Shown here piece by piece: positions 6,911-9,294 of a stretch of DNA of 9,294 nt (its first letter is position 1; each line of letters starts with the position of its first letter). Source of the DNA: Planctomycetota bacterium (GTDB taxonomy: Bacteria > Planctomycetota > MHYJ01 > JACPRB01). The notes under the pieces were generated by a model. The model made no database searches and had not been told where the DNA came from. It saw nothing but the letters and a program-made list of their open reading frames with translations. The stretch spans positions 1 to 9,294 of the forward strand of contig JACQFK010000179.1 in the NCBI GenBank assembly GCA_016200125.1, given 5' to 3'. Made by a program: the position numbers and the translations under genes.

Positions 6911-7570
6911 TCACGGACGTCCGATCGCGCCCAGATCCACCCAGAGCGCGAGCTGCTGCCGCTCGGACCCGGAGAGCGGCGCGTGGGATTGCGTCACGAG
7001 CCCGCTGCGCCGGGCCTCGAAGGGCTTCACCGCCGAGCGCAGGAGCTCGGACTCGGCGTGGCAGCCCGCGCAGTGCTGGTCGAGAATCGGCTTCACGTCC
7101 CGGGAGAAATCGACCGAGCGGGCGCCCTTCAACGCGGGCCCGGCCTGCGGCGTCGCGGGAACCTGCAGCCAGCGGGGCGAGGTCCAGACCGCGAGGCCGT
7201 CGCTGCCGACGGCCTGGAGCAGCAGCGGCGTGTCCGCCGGGACGCGCGCCGGGGCCCCGACCGGCACTTCGCCCAGCATCAGCAGGCGGCCGGTCGCGGC
7301 GTCTTTCATGAGGAGGCGCATGTGGACGGCGTCGGGGACGAGGCAGGCGGGGCGCAGGGACGCGATCCGTCCCACCGGCGCCTCGGGCGTCAGCGCGAAG
7401 AAGGCTCCCATCGACAGGAGGAGGGAGGCCGCCAGGGCGAAGGCCGGGCGGCGCGAGGGCCGCCGCCGGGTGCGGGCCAGCAGCCGCGACACGAAGGCGT
7501 CGTCGTCCCCTTCGGGGGCGCGGGCGAGTTCCCTCAGGAGGCCGTCGATGGCCAGGTCGTCACGCTCCAT
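6911..7570 (-). CDS. Membrane-anchored CxxCH protein, candidate heme-containing anti-sigma factor
   Basis: This 219-residue protein has three parts. Residues 1-42 are a charged cytoplasmic-type segment (DDDAFVSRLLARTRRRP) like the N-termini of anti-sigma factors. One membrane helix follows at about 43-60, with arginines on its N-terminal side predicting the rest outside. An exported part includes a beta-rich stretch (about 75-140) with VPADTPLLLQAVGSDGLAVW, similar in style to a domain next to hemes in hydrazine-synthase-alpha-like proteins. A short cytochrome c domain follows: DFSRDVKPILDQ, then CAGCH (Cys167, Cys170, His171), and LALWVDLGA at the end. The domain is compact, and SHAPLS stands where the usual MPP is expected, so His196 may replace Met as second ligand. 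ATG 7570 overlaps the sigma gene by 11 nt and has GGGAG 6 nt upstream. The sigma pairing supports an anti-sigma role, but a plain membrane cytochrome is an equal reading. Confidence 0.85.
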   Translation of the reverse strand: MERDDLAIDGLLRELARAPEGDDDAFVSRLLARTRRRPSRRPAFALAASLLLSMGAFFALTPEAPVGRIASLRPACLVPDAVHMRLLMKDAATGRLLMLGEVPVGAPARVPADTPLLLQAVGSDGLAVWTSPRWLQVPATPQAGPALKGARSVDFSRDVKPILDQHCAGCHAESELLRSAVKPFEARRSGLVTQSHAPLSGSERQQLALWVDLGAIGRP

Positions 7571-8117
7571 GGATCGCTCCCAGCCGTTTCTTCAGGCAAT
7601 CGCCCAGCGCCTCTCGGGCCCGCTGGAGCCGCTTGCGGATGACCACCTCGGTCGTCTGGAGCCGAGCGGCGATGTCGGCGCAGGACCGCCGCTCCGAATA
7701 GAAAAGATCCAGGGTCTCCAGGATGTGGCCGCCCAGCTCATCGCGGCAGATCCGGAGGGCGGCCAGGGCGTCGCCCCGGCCTTCCTCGGCGGCGCGATCC
7801 CATTCGCGGTGCTCCGCGTCGATCCGCTCGATCTGCGACTCGCTCATCCGCTCCATGCGGTGGGAGCGGGTCCACTCGAGGTACTTCATACGGATGATGC
7901 CCCGGACCCAGGCGCCGAAATCGCGGGCGGCGTCGAACTTGGCGAGGTCGCGATGGGCGATCAGGAGGGCATCCTGGGCGAGATCCTCCGCGACTTCCGG
8001 CCGGCGGGTCAGCGCGAGGGCGTAGGCCAGCAGGCGCCGGTGATGCTCCCGCACCAGCACCTCGAACCCCTTGGGCTCAAGCGCTTTAGCCGCAGAATCG
8101 ACCGGAAGGTTCATCAT
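7560..8117 (-). CDS. ECF-type RNA polymerase sigma factor
   Basis: This sigma-70 family protein of 185 residues has only regions 2 and 4, the ECF layout. Region 2 spans about 18-87, with the core-binding stretch AEDLAQDALLIAHR and the -10 recognition part FGAWVRGIIRMKYLEW. Region 4 is near 118-178, with a helix-turn-helix at about 145-169 (CADIAARLQTTEVVIRKRL). The FGAWVRGI and FDAARD segments resemble the Rhodopirellula/Verrucomicrobium ECF group, a tentative assignment. Three start codons stand in a row (GTG 8120, ATG 8117, ATG 8114), none with a clear Shine-Dalgarno; the middle one is given. The stop lies 11 nt inside the following CxxCH membrane-protein gene, so the two are probably translated together as a sigma/anti-sigma pair. 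The target promoters are unknown; the operon itself is the obvious first candidate. Confidence 0.93.
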   Translation of the reverse strand: MMNLPVDSAAKALEPKGFEVLVREHHRRLLAYALALTRRPEVAEDLAQDALLIAHRDLAKFDAARDFGAWVRGIIRMKYLEWTRSHRMERMSESQIERIDAEHREWDRAAEEGRGDALAALRICRDELGGHILETLDLFYSERRSCADIAARLQTTEVVIRKRLQRAREALGDCLKKRLGAIHGA

Positions 8118-8134
8118 CACTCAGGGACAGTTGA

Positions 8135-8147
8135 GCCGGAATCCGGC
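8135..8147. promoter_or_regulatory. Palindrome GCCGGA-A-TCCGGC upstream of the sigma gene
   Basis: Two perfect 6-nt inverted arms surround a single central base, 18 nt before the first possible sigma start codon. On its far side (8155-8179) lies an AT-rich patch that stands out from the GC-rich surroundings and could hold the operon promoter. I could not place convincing -35 and -10 boxes or an ECF-type GGAAC/GTC pair there. The palindrome could be an operator, or a small hairpin in the 5' leader. In GC-rich DNA a 13-nt palindrome can also arise by chance. Confidence 0.25.
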
Positions 8148-8180
8148 AAGGTGACTTAAAATCCGCACAAAAGTAATACG

Positions 8181-8200
8181 TCCCTGGAGAGGCCTAGGGA
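8181..8200 (-). terminator. Weak hairpin at the end of tdh
   Basis: Read on the - strand, TCCCT and AGGGA can pair, extended by GG/CC across one bulged A, around a CCTCT loop. The stop codon of tdh lies inside the stem. The following bases (CGTATTACTTTTG) are only loosely T-rich. This could weakly separate tdh from the sigma operon, but it is a poor intrinsic terminator and readthrough is plausible. Confidence 0.2.
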
Positions 8201-9228
8201 GTGAGGATGACCTTTCCCACCCGGGCGTCGGTGGAGGCGCGCACCCGGATGGCCTCGTCGAACTCGGACAGCTTGTAGCGATGCGTGATGATCGGGGCGG
8301 GATTGAGCTTGCCGCTCTCGATCAGGCGCTGCATCAACTCCCAGGTCCGGAACATGTGGCGCCCCACGATGCCCAGGATCCGGCGGCCGGGCAGGATGAC
8401 GTCATTCGCCAGATTGAGTTCGATCGGCCCCGGCGGGATTCCGAACGCGACGAAGGTCCCGCCCTTCCGCAGCGACCGGATCGCCGTCACGATCGCCTTG
8501 TGGTGGCCCGACATGTCGATCGCCACGTCGAGCCCCGCGCCGCCCCGGTGCGACTCGAGTCTTTCCATCAGGGTCGGATCGGCGCCGTCGAGCAGCTCGT
8601 CCGCGCCCATCGGCCCCGCCATTTCCAGGTGCTTCGGATTGACGTCGACGGCGATGACCTTCACCGCCCCGAGCGCCTTGCAGGCGGCGACCGTGAACAG
8701 CCCCGCGGGGCCGCAGCCGAAGACGGCGACATTCTGCCCCACCACCTGCGCCTCGCTCGCCGCGTAGACCGCGTTCCCGAGCGGCTCCAGCAGCGCCGCG
8801 ATGTCCGGCGACATCCCCGGCGGGTTCTTCCACGCGCAGACCGCCGGGATCGACAGGTACTCGGCGAAGCCCCCCGGGCGATGGACGCCGACGATCTTCA
8901 GGTCGTCGCAGATATGCCGCAGGTCGTGGCGGCACTGGTAGCACTTTCCGCAGGGGATGTGACTCTCCACGGACACCAGGTCGCCCGGCGCCAGCCCGTC
9001 GGCCCGCGCGCCGACCTCGACGACCTCGCCCGCGATCTCGTGTCCCAGGATCAGGGGCGGCTTGATGACCCCCTGCGCCCAGTTGTCCCACTTGTAGATG
9101 TGGAGATCGGTGCCGCAGATCGACGCCGCGCGCACCTTGAGGAGCACGTCCTCCGGGCCGCACTTCGGGATCTCGACGTCGACGATCGTCGTCCCCAGCC
9201 CGGCTTCCTTCTTCATCACCGCGCGCAT
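8194..9228 (-). CDS. tdh: L-threonine 3-dehydrogenase-type zinc alcohol dehydrogenase
   Basis: Tdh oxidises L-threonine to 2-amino-3-ketobutyrate with NAD+. The 344-residue product is a full-length medium-chain dehydrogenase that closely follows E. coli Tdh. Catalytic zinc ligands are Cys38 (ICGTDLHIY), His63 and Glu64 (GHE), with Glu148 in LLEPLGNAV. Structural zinc ligands are Cys93, Cys96, Cys99 and Cys107. The Rossmann motif GCGPAG is at 171-176, and Asp195 in VIAVDVN points to NAD over NADP. The C-terminal stretch GRHMFRTWELMQRLIESG, followed by PIITHR, is characteristic of Tdh and supports it over sorbitol or generic alcohol dehydrogenases. ATG 9228 is preferred because AAGGGA lies 8 nt upstream and it matches the family N-terminus; ATG 9237 would add three residues. 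No kbl gene (the usual partner) is recognisable at the right edge. The sigma operon begins about 75 nt downstream, so cotranscription is uncertain. Confidence 0.9.
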   Translation of the reverse strand: MRAVMKKEAGLGTTIVDVEIPKCGPEDVLLKVRAASICGTDLHIYKWDNWAQGVIKPPLILGHEIAGEVVEVGARADGLAPGDLVSVESHIPCGKCYQCRHDLRHICDDLKIVGVHRPGGFAEYLSIPAVCAWKNPPGMSPDIAALLEPLGNAVYAASEAQVVGQNVAVFGCGPAGLFTVAACKALGAVKVIAVDVNPKHLEMAGPMGADELLDGADPTLMERLESHRGGAGLDVAIDMSGHHKAIVTAIRSLRKGGTFVAFGIPPGPIELNLANDVILPGRRILGIVGRHMFRTWELMQRLIESGKLNPAPIITHRYKLSEFDEAIRVRASTDARVGKVILTP

Positions 9229-9247
9229 CGTGGCCATCCCTTCGGGC

Positions 9248-9294
9248 TCAGGGCGCCGGGACCGCGGCGTTGACGACCACGCGGAGGCGGGCCC
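9248..9294 (-). CDS. C-terminal end of an unidentified gene
   Basis: One frame reads ARLRVVVNAAVPAP and then TGA, with G or C in every third codon position before the stop, as in the neighbouring genes. It would end 19 nt before the preferred tdh start, a spacing typical of genes in one operon. Fourteen residues are too few to name a family. A 2-amino-3-ketobutyrate ligase would be the expected partner of tdh, but the residues do not clearly match its usual end. Confidence 0.4.
   Translation of the reverse strand, partial: ARLRVVVNAAVPAP

Noticed and set aside
1..9294. Mobile elements, CRISPR arrays, tRNA or rRNA genes
   Set aside because: No transposase or integrase motifs, no spaced direct repeats and no structured RNA signatures were seen on either strand, and gene style is uniform throughout.

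Overview
The window is visibly GC-rich and almost entirely coding, with ten genes or gene fragments packed at overlaps or gaps of a few bases. The family mix points to a planctomycete or a close relative in the PVC group. It holds an ECF sigma factor resembling the Rhodopirellula/Verrucomicrobium type, a short planctomycete-style cytochrome c domain, and System II (Ccs/Res) cytochrome c assembly with a large insert in CcsA. This placement is an inference from protein style; no rRNA or other phylogenetic marker is present.

Layout. On the + strand, 1-333 is the C-terminal end of a Cu(+)-type P-type ATPase, and 365-1114 is a polytopic membrane protein of unknown function. Everything from 1111 to the end is on the - strand. 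Read in its own direction, it starts with the last codons of an unidentified gene (9294-9248) and a threonine-dehydrogenase-type zinc alcohol dehydrogenase (9228-8194). After a 70-80 bp spacer with an AT-rich patch and a palindrome comes a tight run of seven genes: ECF sigma factor (8117-7560), membrane-anchored CxxCH protein (7570-6911), lipoprotein with mirrored repeats (6875-5883), ResB/CcsB (5890-4484), CcsA with WWD domain (4487-2778), metallo-beta-lactamase-fold hydrolase (2785-1928) and LarE-type sulfur transferase (1914-1111). Four of the six junctions overlap by 4-11 nt, one has a 35-nt gap, and one a 1-13 nt gap depending on the LarE start. This is an operon-like arrangement with translational coupling.

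How the genes may work together. CcsB and CcsA move heme across the membrane and attach it to CxxCH motifs on the outer face. The second gene of the run encodes such a CxxCH protein. It has a short cytoplasmic N-terminus and one membrane span, and it overlaps the sigma gene by 11 nt, as expected of an anti-sigma factor. The most interesting hypothesis is that this protein is a heme-dependent anti-sigma factor: its outer domain becomes a cytochrome only if CcsAB works, so it could report cytochrome c assembly or redox state to the sigma factor at the head of the operon. This is inference from domain order and gene order. The lipoprotein, the hydrolase and LarE are unexpected members of such an operon and may be accessory factors. 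The two gene sets converge on one shared CTAG that supplies both stop codons.
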